A model generated the notes under the pieces. That model ran no database searches and was not told where the DNA came from. It saw only the letters and a program-made list of their open reading frames with translations. A stretch of 64,000 bases of DNA from an uncultured Bacteroidales bacterium (GTDB taxonomy: Bacteria > Bacteroidota > Bacteroidia > Bacteroidales > Bacteroidaceae), in NCBI GenBank assembly GCA_902774335.1, contig CACYHW010000002.1, positions 53,244 through 117,243 on the forward strand, given 5' to 3'. Shown here one piece after another: positions 43,244 through 52,496 of the stretch. Made by a program: the position numbers and the translations under genes. Every line of letters starts with the position of its first letter. Position 1 is the stretch's first letter.

Positions 43244-43276
43244 AAAAGCGTTGCAAAAGCGTTGCAAAAGCGTTGC
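43244..43276. repeat. Three perfect tandem copies of the 11-bp unit AAAAGCGTTGC
   Basis: Copies at 43244-43254, 43255-43265 and 43266-43276, followed by two more matching bases. The 11-bp period is close to one DNA helical turn. They lie immediately upstream of the distal promoter and 23 bases after the MFS stop codon. Confidence 0.85.
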
Positions 43277-43298
43277 AATCGGCCAAAATGCCTCTTTT

Positions 43299-44480
43299 TT
43301 ACCTCAATTTGTTGGATTCAAAGTGGCGGCGGATGGAAAGGAAGTAGAACGCCACTCCAAAGAGATTTACTATCCACGAAGCCCAGAAAGCGCTGTGGTA
43401 TCCCATGAACTCCGAGCAGAGTCCGCCAATCAGGACACCAAGGCCGACGCCGGCATCCCACGATGTCAGTATCGATGAGTTGGCGGTGCCGCGCTGCGAG
43501 TGCTCGGCCAGATTGATGAACATGGTCTGGAAGGCGGGGTACATATGACCGTTGCCGAGTCCGATTATCAGGGCGGCGCCGTAATAGCCGAACGGATTGT
43601 GTAGCGCAGCAAAAAGGAAGTATCCAACCAGCGAAACGCACATGCCCATGGATGCGTTGCGCGACACCTTTCCGTCACGCAGATAGCGTGCACCTGTAAG
43701 ACGTGAAAGGATAAGTCCGGCGGCGCAAAGTCCAAAGAAAAGTCCCGTTCCACCGGTAATTCCAAGCTCCTCCTTGCCGTAAATGGCAACGTATGTGGAG
43801 ATTATTCCGTAACTGAAAGCAAAGCATGCTATGCCGATTGCCTCGCGCCATCCGTGCAGCAGGAAGAAACGGTCCCACGATATGACCTTTTTTTCAGGAA
43901 CAAAATCCCTCTTGGGCAGACGTATGGATATTTCCAGAATAAGTCCGATGAATGATGCGGCCAGAGATACCCAGAACAGTGCTTTGTAGTTACCCTTGAA
44001 AGCCTCCAGAAGCACTATCGCGATGGCAGGCCCCAGAGCCATGGCCAGGTTGTTGCTTAGCCCGTAGTAGCCGATGGCCTCACCGCGGCGAGATGAGGGG
44101 ACTGCGTCAATGGCAACAGTGCTGGCTGCAACAGTGGTGGCGCCGAAGGGTGCACCGTGGAAAGTGCGGAATATCGCGAATGCGGCCAGTGAACCTGCGG
44201 CCAGATATCCGGCAAAGAGTCCGAAAAAGAGTATGCCGCAGATAACCAGCACCTTCTGGCGCGGAAAACTGTCAACCATATAACCGCTGAAAGGCCTTAT
44301 GAGCAGTGCCATTACACTGTATCCGGTCAATACCATTCCTATGGTATCCTTGGTGGCGCCGAATGTCTCGCTCAAGTACAGAGGAAGCAGCGGAACGATG
44401 AGCATAAAAGAGAAATGGACCAGAAAATTCACGGTCCATATCTTAATGTAGTTGGCGTTCCAAAGTTTTTCCTGAGTCAT
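43299..44480 (-). CDS. MFS transporter
   Basis: Inner-membrane permease of 393 residues with about 12 hydrophobic segments. The loop between helices 2 and 3 reads RPFSGYMVDSFPRQKV, a variant of the MFS signature. Others are RTFHGAPFGATTVAAST, VPSSRRGEAIGYYGLSNN and GLGNGHMYPAFQTMF. Its start overlaps the metH stop (ATGA), so it should be translated with metH. That suggests a substrate tied to methionine or one-carbon metabolism, but the sequence gives no direct sign of it. Confidence 0.88.
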   Translation of the reverse strand: MTQEKLWNANYIKIWTVNFLVHFSFMLIVPLLPLYLSETFGATKDTIGMVLTGYSVMALLIRPFSGYMVDSFPRQKVLVICGILFFGLFAGYLAAGSLAAFAIFRTFHGAPFGATTVAASTVAIDAVPSSRRGEAIGYYGLSNNLAMALGPAIAIVLLEAFKGNYKALFWVSLAASFIGLILEISIRLPKRDFVPEKKVISWDRFFLLHGWREAIGIACFAFSYGIISTYVAIYGKEELGITGGTGLFFGLCAAGLILSRLTGARYLRDGKVSRNASMGMCVSLVGYFLFAALHNPFGYYGAALIIGLGNGHMYPAFQTMFINLAEHSQRGTANSSILTSWDAGVGLGVLIGGLCSEFMGYHSAFWASWIVNLFGVAFYFLSIRRHFESNKLR

Positions 44481-46831
44481 TTTGTCCCGCAGATGTCCTG
44501 CATCAGGTGTGCTGTCTCCAAAGCGTCTTTAGAATAATAGGTGGCGCCGATGGCCGATGCGATATCGGGGGTCATCACCGCACCTCCCACAATGATGGGG
44601 CAGGTTATGCCGTTGGCGCGCAGGTGCTCTATGGTCTCCTTCATGGAATCCACGGTGGTGGTCATGAGAGCGCTCAGTCCTACGGCGTCGGGGTTCTCGT
44701 TGCGTGCGGCATCAAGCACAACCTCCTTGGGCACATCCTTGCCCAGGTCGGTCACGCTGAATCCGTGACTCTGCACTACAACCTTGACAATATTCTTGCC
44801 TATGTCATGCACGTCGCCCTTGACGGTTGCAATAACCAGGTGACCCTTGGCGGCCTCATCGGAACCTGTCTGAGCAAACTGCTCGGTGATGACGGCAAAG
44901 GCAAGCTTGGCGGCCTCGGCCGAGCGGATAAGCTGCGGCATGAATACCTCGTTGCGTGCGAACCTGGCACCTACGTCACCCAGCGCGGGAATAAGAACCT
45001 CGTTGATGATACGGTCCTTACCCATCTCGGGCATCTCACGCTCCAGACACTCCTTGACACGGTCCTTAAGACCCTGTGATACGGCGTTGAAGAGGTTGTC
45101 GACGGTTTGCTCCTCGGATGTCTGGGTGTTGAAGTAGATGAATCCGGAACAGCCGGGGTCATTGCCCGTGAGAGCCATCGATGCACGTACGGTAGCTACC
45201 GTGTCGTGATCCAGAGGGTTCATGATAGGCATGTCCAGTCCGCCCATGAAGGCCATGGCCAGGAAGTTACGGTTCAGGGTGCCGCGATCGGGCAGACCGA
45301 ACGATACGTTGGACAGACCTACAGTGGTAAGCACTCCCAGCTCCTTGAGGGCTGTAAGGGTGTTTATGGTTATCTTGGCGTACTGCTGATTGGATGATAT
45401 GGCCATGACAAGTCCGTCAAACACAAGCAGACGGCGGTCAATGCCCATGCTTTCGGCACGTTCAATGATGTTTTTGGCTATATCGATTCGGGCCTGGCAG
45501 GTCTCGGGTACACCGCGCTCATCAAGCGGAAGGGTGACCGAAGGACACTGGTAGCGGGCGATGATAGGCAGCAGACGTGACATGGATTCCTCGCCTCCGT
45601 TCACGGAGTTGATCATGGGAACACCGTTGTACAGACGTATGGCAGCCTGAATGGCGTCAGGGTTGGATGAGTCGAGCTGCAGCGGCAGGTCGCAAACCTC
45701 CTGCACCTTGCGTACGGCCTGGCACAGTAGAGCCTTCTCGTCGGAGTTGGGCACACCGCAGTTCAGGTCCAGGAAATCGGCTCCGGCATCCTTCTGGGCC
45801 AGAGCCTCGTGCTGCAGATACTCAAAATTGCCCTCGGCAAGGGCTGCCTTGAGCTTTTTCTTGCCGGTGGGGTTGAGTCGCTCACCGCATATGAGACCCT
45901 TGTCCAGCTTGAGCAGTATGGTGGAGGAGCAGATGTATGCACCGTCGGGTTTGGATACGGCGGGTGCAGGCTCTCCCTTATAGACTGATATGGCTTTGAT
46001 GGTGGAGGGGGATGAACCGCAGCATCCGCCTATGATAGAGGCGCCGGCCTCGATCAGGTCCTTGGCGGCAGCAGCAAACTGCTCATCGGTCCAGTTGTAG
46101 ACCACCTCGCCGTCACGCATCTCGGGCAGACCCTTGTTGGGCTGTGCCAGGATGGGGCAGTTGGCGAACGGTTTCATGCGGCGTACCACGTCGATTACTC
46201 CGGCCGGGTTGGTGGAGCAGTTTACGCCCAGGGCGTCGACACCGAGCGACGACAGGGTCAGGGCCACAATCTCAGGGGTGGAACCTGTCAGGGTGCGGGC
46301 CTGCTCGTCGAAAGTCATGGTGGCGAATATGGGCTTGCTGCATACGTCACGGATGGCCAGAATGGCGGCACGCAACTCGTAGAGGTCGCTGAATGTCTCC
46401 AGCAGGTATCCGTCTACGCGCTGCCACGTGTATTCGGCCACCTGGCGGAAGTTGTCATAGGCCTGCTCAAAAGTGAAGGGGCCTACGGGCTCCATGAGCT
46501 GGCCCGATGTGGAGACGTCGAACATCACCATTGCCTTGTCGCCTACGGCGGTGCGGGCGTTCTGTATGGCGGCATCGGCTATCTCCTGCCATGTATATTC
46601 GGTAGACTGCCACTTGACGGGGTTGAGCTCGAAAGAGTTACAGGTGATGTATTGGGCGCCTGCCTCCAGGTAGTCGGTGTGCATCTTCTGCACACGGGCC
46701 GGGTTGGTGAGGTTGAGTACGGCCACACCGTTGTGTTTGGGCTTGCCTTCGTCGCCAGGCTCATGGGGATGGGCATCGGCAAGCACAGTTCCCTGCGCTC
46801 CGTCGAATATCTGTATTTTGTCTATCGTCAT
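44477..46831 (-). CDS. metH: Cobalamin-dependent methionine synthase lacking the reactivation domain
   Basis: Protein of 784 residues. Domains in order: homocysteine methyltransferase (about 1-295, with NCSTNPAG and GGCCGSSPSTIKAI giving the zinc-binding cysteines), methyltetrahydrofolate-binding pterin domain (about 315-565, ICGERLNPTGKKKLK, LDLNCGVP), the cobalamin cap (about 570-660) and the B12-binding domain (about 670-784, with GDVHDIGKNIV containing the cobalt-ligand His). The chain ends there: the AdoMet-binding activation domain of about 330 residues found in E. coli MetH is missing. Short forms of this kind are known elsewhere. metF lies 15 bases upstream. Confidence 0.95.
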   Translation of the reverse strand: MTIDKIQIFDGAQGTVLADAHPHEPGDEGKPKHNGVAVLNLTNPARVQKMHTDYLEAGAQYITCNSFELNPVKWQSTEYTWQEIADAAIQNARTAVGDKAMVMFDVSTSGQLMEPVGPFTFEQAYDNFRQVAEYTWQRVDGYLLETFSDLYELRAAILAIRDVCSKPIFATMTFDEQARTLTGSTPEIVALTLSSLGVDALGVNCSTNPAGVIDVVRRMKPFANCPILAQPNKGLPEMRDGEVVYNWTDEQFAAAAKDLIEAGASIIGGCCGSSPSTIKAISVYKGEPAPAVSKPDGAYICSSTILLKLDKGLICGERLNPTGKKKLKAALAEGNFEYLQHEALAQKDAGADFLDLNCGVPNSDEKALLCQAVRKVQEVCDLPLQLDSSNPDAIQAAIRLYNGVPMINSVNGGEESMSRLLPIIARYQCPSVTLPLDERGVPETCQARIDIAKNIIERAESMGIDRRLLVFDGLVMAISSNQQYAKITINTLTALKELGVLTTVGLSNVSFGLPDRGTLNRNFLAMAFMGGLDMPIMNPLDHDTVATVRASMALTGNDPGCSGFIYFNTQTSEEQTVDNLFNAVSQGLKDRVKECLEREMPEMGKDRIINEVLIPALGDVGARFARNEVFMPQLIRSAEAAKLAFAVITEQFAQTGSDEAAKGHLVIATVKGDVHDIGKNIVKVVVQSHGFSVTDLGKDVPKEVVLDAARNENPDAVGLSALMTTTVDSMKETIEHLRANGITCPIIVGGAVMTPDIASAIGATYYSKDALETAHLMQDICGTK

Positions 46832-46846
46832 CGTGGCTTTGTGTTT

Positions 46847-47731
46847 TTATTTGAAGAAATCGGACGCTACATAGCTTATATTGTCCATAAGCTTGCTTAT
46901 GAATCCGCTCCTGTTCATGGAATAGATATGGATTCCGTCTACGTCGTTGGCCATGAGGTCAAGTATCTGATAGCTTGTAAAGATAAGACCTATCTCCTCT
47001 ATGGCTTCCTTGTCGTCCTTGTAGCGGTCAAACTGGTTGAGCAGCTTGAGGGGCACCTTGCATCCGCTCATCTGGATCATGCGGTTGATCTGGTTGTAGT
47101 TGGTCACGGGCATGATTCCCGGAATGATGGGTACGGTGATGCCGGCCTTGCGTGCCTTGAGAAGGAAGTGGTAGAATACCTCGTTGTCAAAGAAGAGCTG
47201 GCTGTTGAAGAACTCCATTCCGGCATCCTGCTTGACCTTGAGGAACTCAATGTCGGTGCTGATGCTCTCGGCTTCGGGGTGCTTCTCGGGGTAGCAGGCT
47301 CCTGCCATACCGAACTTGCCATCATACTTGGCCTTTATGTACGATGCCAGGTCGCTGGCATGCTTGAAATCCGAAAATATGGGTGTGGTGGTATCCTTGG
47401 GAATGTCGCCGCGCAGTGTGAGTATGTTCTCTATACCGTACGACTGCAGTTCATCGCATACGCTGTCAACCTTTTCACGGGTGGATGCCACGCAGGTGAA
47501 GTGGGCCAAGGGCTGTGCGTCCGTGTTCTCCTTGATGGTCTTGGCTATCATGGCGGTGTTGGTCAGGGTGTTGCCTAGCGCTCCGTAGGTAACGCTCATG
47601 TAGTCAGGCTTGTAGCTTGACAACTGCTTGATGGTCTTGTCAATAAGGACGAACGTATCTTCCTCTCTCTTGGGAGGGAAAATCTCGAACGATAAAGTCT
47701 TTTTCTTGGCCAGAATCTCTGAAATCTTCAT
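46847..47731 (-). CDS. metF: Methylenetetrahydrofolate reductase
   Basis: Flavoenzyme of 294 residues reducing methylene- to methyl-tetrahydrofolate, the methyl donor for MetH next door. Key parts are LSFEIFPPKREED near 13, YMSVTYGALGN near 44, ENILTLRGDIPKD near 100, GMAGACYPEKHPEA, FFNSQLFFDNEVFY and IPGIMPVTNYNQI. It is first of metF-metH-MFS, with its own promoter at 47810-47817. The leader of about 72 bases contains CCTGTC and GACAGG, which pair just before the start codon. Confidence 0.97.
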   Translation of the reverse strand: MKISEILAKKKTLSFEIFPPKREEDTFVLIDKTIKQLSSYKPDYMSVTYGALGNTLTNTAMIAKTIKENTDAQPLAHFTCVASTREKVDSVCDELQSYGIENILTLRGDIPKDTTTPIFSDFKHASDLASYIKAKYDGKFGMAGACYPEKHPEAESISTDIEFLKVKQDAGMEFFNSQLFFDNEVFYHFLLKARKAGITVPIIPGIMPVTNYNQINRMIQMSGCKVPLKLLNQFDRYKDDKEAIEEIGLIFTSYQILDLMANDVDGIHIYSMNRSGFISKLMDNISYVASDFFK

Positions 47732-47809
47732 TCTTTCCTGTCATAGTTAAAGGACAGGTTGGGGGTACCGGTCCGTGGGTTCAACAAATAGGTTTTTTCT
47801 GGTCGGGTG

Positions 47810-47817
47810 CAAAGGTA
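47810..47817 (-). promoter_or_regulatory. -7 promoter element for metF-metH-MFS
   Basis: TACCTTTG on the minus strand matches TAnnTTTG. The predicted leader of about 72 bases has a six-base-pair hairpin (CCTGTC / GACAGG) directly before the metF start; I could not match it to any SAM riboswitch class. Confidence 0.55.
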
Positions 47818-47842
47818 ATACATTTTTGCTTAATCCGGTATA

Positions 47843-48772
47843 TTACTTGTTCAGGTATCTTTCGGCTTCCATGGCTGCCTTGCATCCGCTGGCTGCGGCG
47901 CAGATGGCCTGACGGTAATTGGGATCGGCTACGTCGCCGGCGGCAAAGACACCGGGTATGTTGGTGAGCGGACGGGCTCCCTGAGTCTTGATATAGCCGT
48001 TTTCATCGGTCTCAATCCAAGGTTTGAAGACGTCGGAGTTGGGCTTGTGGCCGATGGCAAGGAAGAATCCGTCGATTTCGCGCTCATAATGCTCCTCGGT
48101 GGGCAGGCCAAGATCCTTTACCAGCTTGACGCCCTGAACCTTGCTGTCACCGGTCAGACCCTCGGCGTTGTGGCTGAACAGAACCTCAATCTTGGGGTTC
48201 TCCAGCACGCGCTTCTGCATGATGTCGCTGGCACGCAGGTAGTTCTTGCGTACAATCAGGTATACCTTGCTGGCCAATGTGGACAGATAGGCTGCCTCCT
48301 CGCATGCGGTGTCGCCTCCGCCTACAACGGCTACCACCTTCTTGCGGTAGAAGAATCCGTCACAGGTGGCGCAGGCGCTTACGCCGCGTCCGGCATATTT
48401 CTTCTCGTCCTCCAGGCCAAGATATTTGGCTGTGGCTCCGGTGGAGATTATGATGGTGTCGGCCTGCAGCTGTGTGCCGTCATCCACGGTGACGGTGTAG
48501 GGGGCTGAGTTTAAGTCAACGGCGGTGATGATGCCCATGCGTATAGTGGCACCAAAGCGGGCAGCCTGGGTGCGCATGTCCTCCATCATGTCATAACCGC
48601 TCACTCCCTGGGGGTAACCGGGGAAATTCTCAACCACGGTGGTGGTTATGAGCTGGCCGCCCGACTGGGGACCTTCATAAAGAACTGGCGCCAGATTGGC
48701 GCGTGAAGCGTAGATGGCTGCGGTGAATCCGGCAGGTCCGGATCCGATGATAAGGCATTTTACTCTTTCCAT
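47843..48772 (-). CDS. trxB: Thioredoxin reductase
   Basis: FAD and NADPH enzyme of 309 residues that reduces thioredoxin. The FAD motif CLIIGSGPAGFTAAIYASRA is at the start, the redox-active ACATCDGFF near 134, the NADPH motif VVGGGDTACEEA near 152 and the C-terminal IPGVFAAGDVADPNYRQ near 270. It follows the LolA-like gene by 14 bases. Confidence 0.97.
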   Translation of the reverse strand: MERVKCLIIGSGPAGFTAAIYASRANLAPVLYEGPQSGGQLITTTVVENFPGYPQGVSGYDMMEDMRTQAARFGATIRMGIITAVDLNSAPYTVTVDDGTQLQADTIIISTGATAKYLGLEDEKKYAGRGVSACATCDGFFYRKKVVAVVGGGDTACEEAAYLSTLASKVYLIVRKNYLRASDIMQKRVLENPKIEVLFSHNAEGLTGDSKVQGVKLVKDLGLPTEEHYEREIDGFFLAIGHKPNSDVFKPWIETDENGYIKTQGARPLTNIPGVFAAGDVADPNYRQAICAAASGCKAAMEAERYLNK

Positions 48773-48786
48773 ATTGTGTGTTTCTT

Positions 48787-49416
48787 TTATCTCAAATCAA
48801 TGATATCGGCATCCTTATACTTCTGGACGGGGCATGTGAAGGTACTCTTGTCAAAGGTCTGGCCAGGCTTGTAAGAGATTACCTGGACCTTGGCGGATAT
48901 ATCGCCCAGTTCCTCAGAGAAAAGGATGTTGATGACGGAGGGGACGTAAGTCTTGGGGTCGACCATGACGGTTACTTTGTTTATTCCCTCAACGCTGTGC
49001 TGGGAGTCCGATGCGGTAAGGGTAAAGGTGTCTGTACCGTTGCCGCTTACGCTGAATCCCTGATGCTTGCCCAGCAGGTTTATGATGTCATAACGGGCTC
49101 TCTCCTGGGGAGTGGGCTCCGTGATGTAAATCTCCTCGATTCCATCGCCAAAGTCATTGCCGCGCCACATGGTTTTACCGTCAAACCATATGGTGTTATC
49201 GTCGCTCTGTGCGTAGAAGCAGGTGCCCGACATGCGGATCTCGATCTCGGTAAAGTCCGAGCCGTTTTCAAACTTGGTCTTGCAGTCGAGCTTCATGGCT
49301 ATGCCTCCGTCTTTCTCAAGCTTGGATACCGTCTTCTTGAGCAGCTGCTCCGAATTCTGGGCGTAGGCCGGGACGATGGTGAGTAGGGTAAGTATGCTGA
49401 TAATCAGTTTTTTCAT
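48787..49416 (-). CDS. LolA-like outer-membrane lipoprotein carrier
   Basis: Periplasmic protein of about 209 residues with signal peptide MKKLIISILTLLTIVPAYAQ. Its half-barrel pattern, with MKLDCKTKFENGSDFTEIEI, the segment TIWFDGKTMWRG and the C-terminal VISYKPGQTFDKSTFTCP, fits the LolA family, which shuttles lipoproteins from the inner to the outer membrane. Family members in Bacteroidales are poorly conserved, so a LolA-like protein of other function is possible. It starts one base after ftsK; ftsK-lolA order is common. ATG 49416 is chosen over 49464, which lies inside ftsK. Confidence 0.82.
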   Translation of the reverse strand: MKKLIISILTLLTIVPAYAQNSEQLLKKTVSKLEKDGGIAMKLDCKTKFENGSDFTEIEIRMSGTCFYAQSDDNTIWFDGKTMWRGNDFGDGIEEIYITEPTPQERARYDIINLLGKHQGFSVSGNGTDTFTLTASDSQHSVEGINKVTVMVDPKTYVPSVINILFSEELGDISAKVQVISYKPGQTFDKSTFTCPVQKYKDADIIDLR

Positions 49417-49417
49417 C

Positions 49418-51853
49418 TTAGAGCAGGTTGTATGTTTCAAGGATGCGGTCCAGCTGAACCTCATCGGCCACCAGTACGGGACGCGGCTTGCTGCCGTCGG
49501 CCTTGCCTACAATGCCGGTTGCCTCGAGCTGGTCCATCAGACGGCCGGCGCGGTTGTATCCGATGGAGAACTTGCGCTGTATGAGTGATGTGGAACCTGA
49601 CTGGTTGACCACCACCAGACGTGCGGCCTCGGCGAACATGGGATCGAACTTACCCATCTCTATGCCGCCTTCAATCGGTCCGCCCTCGTTTTCATCGACA
49701 TACTCAGGCAGCGGATAGGCCTCGGTGTAACCCTGCTGATGGCTGATGTACTGGCATATGGCGTTGACCTCGGGGGTGTCTACAAAGGCGCACTGCACGC
49801 GTACGGGATCGCTGCCCGACAGGAACAGCAGGTCGCCGCGGCCGATGAGCTGGTTGGCGCCCGGACGGTCCAGGATGGTGCGTGAGTCGATCATGGAACT
49901 TACGCGGAATGCCATACGGGCCGGGAAGTTGGCCTTGATGGTACCGGTGATGATATTGGTGGTAGGACGCTGTGTGGCAATGATCATATGCATTCCCACG
50001 GCGCGCGCCTTCTGTGCGATACGTGCGATAGGCATCTCGATGTCCTTGCCGGCGGTCATGATCAGGTCACCGAACTCATCGATCACAACTACGATGTAGG
50101 GTAGGTAACGGTGTCCCTTCTCGGGGTTGAGCTTGCGGTCCTTGAACAGATTGTTGTACTCAATCACGGAACGTACGTTGGCGTTCTTGAGCAATTCGTA
50201 ACGGCTGTCCATCTCAATGCAGAGCGACTTGAGGGTGTGGATGACCTTGGTGGTATCGGTTATGATGGCCTCGGAGTCGTCCACGTCGGGCATTTTGGCC
50301 AGAAAGTGCCTGATGATGGGAGCGTAGATGCTGAACTCAACCATCTTGGGATCCACCATGACCAGCTTGAGCTCGGCCGGGTGTTTCTTGTAGAGCAGCG
50401 AGGTGATGACGGCGTTCAGACCTACCGACTTACCCTGACCGGTGGCACCGGCTACCAGCAGGTGGGGCATCTTGGCCAGGTCGAACATGAACACTTCGTT
50501 GGTGATGGTGCGGCCCAGAGCCACAGGGAGTTCCATCTTGCTCTCTGCAAACTTCTTGCTGTTGAGGATGGACTCCATGGATACCATGACGGGCTTGGCG
50601 TTAGGTACCTCGATGCCGATGGTTCCCTTGCCGGGTATAGGTGCTATGATACGTATGCCCAGGGCTGCAAGGCTCAGGGCTATATCGGCCTCCAGGTTGC
50701 GTATCTTGGAGATGCGGACACCTGCGGCGGGGGTTATCTCGTAAAGGGTGATGGTGGGACCTACGGTGGCGTTGATGGTGTCAATCTCTATGCCGAAGTC
50801 CTGAAGCACCTTGATGATGCGGTTCTTGTTGGCCTCCTGCTCGTTCTTGTCGATGGCGGGAGCGTCGTTGTCGTAGTGCTTGAGCAGGTCCAGGGTGGGG
50901 AACTTGTAGTGGGACAGGTCCAGACGCGGATCGTAAGGCTCCTGTATCTTGCCCTCGGCCTTCTGCTCCTGGGCGCCGGTGGAGATGGTCATCTCTATGT
51001 CGGCGGCGTCATCGGCCCCGCTATCCTGCTTTATGGCTTTGGTTACAGTCTCTTTCTTGGCCTCGGGGCTCATTTCGGCCTCCTCATCGTCGGGGATGGG
51101 GTCGGCGGGTGCGGGCACGGGCTCGGGTTCGGGCTCGGGTGCCGTGGCGTAGATGTCGTCGGGCTCCGGAGCGTAGGTGTCGGCGGTCTGCTCCTCCTGT
51201 ACGGGCTCGGTGTGCTCCTTGCGGTGTATGCCGCGCTTCAGACTGTCGGCTCCGTCACGGATTACCTGGATGGTACGGCGTGTCAGATAGACGCAGAATA
51301 TGAGCATGGTGAGCAACAGGGTGAGTATCACGCCCGGCACTCCTATGTAACTGCGCAGCAGGTCGGTCAGGTTCATTCCGTGGCTGCCGCCCGGGATTAT
51401 GAACGAGTTCTGCATCAGGGGTGAGAGTACGAACTGGAGGAATACGGAGAGCCAGACCATCAGGAATACGCAGGCTACAAACCAGCGGAACACCCTGAAG
51501 TGTGTTATGCGCATCATGTTGAGGCCGCAAATGGTCAGGAAAACGGGAATCAGGATGGATGAGAATCCGAACCATCCGTTCACGATGCTCTCCGACATGC
51601 TGGCGCCCAGCTTGCCGGTGCTGTTCTCTATCTCCTGCACACCGCTCAGGACGGCACTCTGGTCGGTTCCTCCGGTAAACAGGAACGATATGTATGCTAT
51701 GATGAAAAAGATAGCTATGATGGTGAGCACAGCTCCGCTCACAAACAGGAAAGTCTCGTTCCTGACGGTGTCGGATATCTTGCTTAAATTGAACCTGAAT
51801 TCAGGTTTCTGGGTCCCTGTGCGGGGTTTTGAGTCTTTTTTTCTGTCACTCAT
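49418..51853 (-). CDS. ftsK: DNA translocase FtsK/SpoIIIE
   Basis: Hexameric motor of 811 residues that clears the chromosome from the division septum. Four or five membrane helices occupy about 35-200, followed by an acidic, Pro/Glu-rich linker (about 225-305). The motor has GATGQGKSVGLNAVI (Walker A) near 470 and YIVVVIDEFGDLIM (Walker B) near 555. The C-terminal gamma winged helix (SLIQRKFSIGYNRAGRLMDQLE) would read the KOPS sequences. The linker is short compared with E. coli FtsK, as usual outside Proteobacteria. Confidence 0.97.
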   Translation of the reverse strand: MSDRKKDSKPRTGTQKPEFRFNLSKISDTVRNETFLFVSGAVLTIIAIFFIIAYISFLFTGGTDQSAVLSGVQEIENSTGKLGASMSESIVNGWFGFSSILIPVFLTICGLNMMRITHFRVFRWFVACVFLMVWLSVFLQFVLSPLMQNSFIIPGGSHGMNLTDLLRSYIGVPGVILTLLLTMLIFCVYLTRRTIQVIRDGADSLKRGIHRKEHTEPVQEEQTADTYAPEPDDIYATAPEPEPEPVPAPADPIPDDEEAEMSPEAKKETVTKAIKQDSGADDAADIEMTISTGAQEQKAEGKIQEPYDPRLDLSHYKFPTLDLLKHYDNDAPAIDKNEQEANKNRIIKVLQDFGIEIDTINATVGPTITLYEITPAAGVRISKIRNLEADIALSLAALGIRIIAPIPGKGTIGIEVPNAKPVMVSMESILNSKKFAESKMELPVALGRTITNEVFMFDLAKMPHLLVAGATGQGKSVGLNAVITSLLYKKHPAELKLVMVDPKMVEFSIYAPIIRHFLAKMPDVDDSEAIITDTTKVIHTLKSLCIEMDSRYELLKNANVRSVIEYNNLFKDRKLNPEKGHRYLPYIVVVIDEFGDLIMTAGKDIEMPIARIAQKARAVGMHMIIATQRPTTNIITGTIKANFPARMAFRVSSMIDSRTILDRPGANQLIGRGDLLFLSGSDPVRVQCAFVDTPEVNAICQYISHQQGYTEAYPLPEYVDENEGGPIEGGIEMGKFDPMFAEAARLVVVNQSGSTSLIQRKFSIGYNRAGRLMDQLEATGIVGKADGSKPRPVLVADEVQLDRILETYNLL

Positions 51854-51887
51854 AAATGTGTCTTGAGCCCTTTGTGCGCTTAATCTG

Positions 51888-51895
51888 CAAAGTTA
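51888..51895 (-). promoter_or_regulatory. -7 promoter element for ftsK-lolA-trxB
   Basis: TAACTTTG on the minus strand matches TAnnTTTG, about 35 bases before the ftsK start. A plus-strand near match (TAATTTCG, 51954-51961) serves the divergent DUF5063 gene. Confidence 0.55.
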
Positions 51896-51980
51896 GTAAT
51901 TGTTTATGACAATAAAAAATGAAATTAGGGTGGGTTATAGCCGAAAAAGTGAGTAATTTCGCACCCGAAAACTTTTGATA

Positions 51981-52496
51981 ATGGAATCATCAGCAGCATT
52001 TAACAGGAACACCGTTGAATTTGTGACGGTTGCGGCCGAATACTGCGCTTTTCTGGAGCGTCTGGGTGAGCATGAGCCGGACAGGATAATCGATGTCCTG
52101 TGCAAGATTCTCCCTTTGGTCTATCTCAAGGCTACAATGCTTCCTGACACTGATCCCGAGGGCCTTTACCTGGAAGAGACGGTCACTGAGCAGGATTACG
52201 AGGAGATACGTATGCAACTGGCCGGATTTCTCGGTGAAAAGGATGATTATCTGGAGGTTTTCGTGGAGGATATGAAATACAGCGACACTCCGGTGCGTAA
52301 GTGCATATCGGAGGATCTGGCCGACCTGTATCAGGCTCTCAAGAACTTTGTGCAGTCCTATCGCAGTGGTCTTGAGGAGGTTATGAACGAGGCTGTGGCT
52401 GTATGTGCTGAGGGGTTCCGGACCTACTGGGGTCAGACTCTGACCAACACCCTGCGCGCTATCCATAACGTCAGGTACGAGGAGAGTGATTTATGA
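51981..52496 (+). CDS. DUF5063 family protein
   Basis: Acidic, helical, cytosolic protein of about 171 residues. Visible features are an N-terminal helix (VEFVTVAAEYCAFLERLGE), the run YLKATMLPDTDPEGLYLEE near 48 and YWGQTLTNTLRAIHNV at the end, which I associate with DUF5063. Function is not known. Its last bases overlap the exonuclease start (ATGA), so the two are translationally coupled, which hints at a shared role in RNA or DNA handling. Confidence 0.75.
   Translation: MESSAAFNRNTVEFVTVAAEYCAFLERLGEHEPDRIIDVLCKILPLVYLKATMLPDTDPEGLYLEETVTEQDYEEIRMQLAGFLGEKDDYLEVFVEDMKYSDTPVRKCISEDLADLYQALKNFVQSYRSGLEEVMNEAVAVCAEGFRTYWGQTLTNTLRAIHNVRYEESDL

Noticed and set aside
43096-43278. 60-residue open frame on the minus strand
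   Set aside because: It begins inside the 11-bp direct repeats upstream of a promoter and has no protein-like features beyond the short internal frame noted separately.
46652-47578. 308-residue open frame on the plus strand
   Set aside because: Antisense to metH and metF, both with full family motifs.
47732-47803. SAM-type riboswitch upstream of metF
   Set aside because: Only a six-base-pair hairpin is visible; I could not match conserved nucleotides of any SAM riboswitch class.
50111-51424. 437-residue open frame on the plus strand
   Set aside because: It is antisense to ftsK. Its length reflects the codon choice of ftsK, which leaves few stops in this frame; the product has no recognisable domain.
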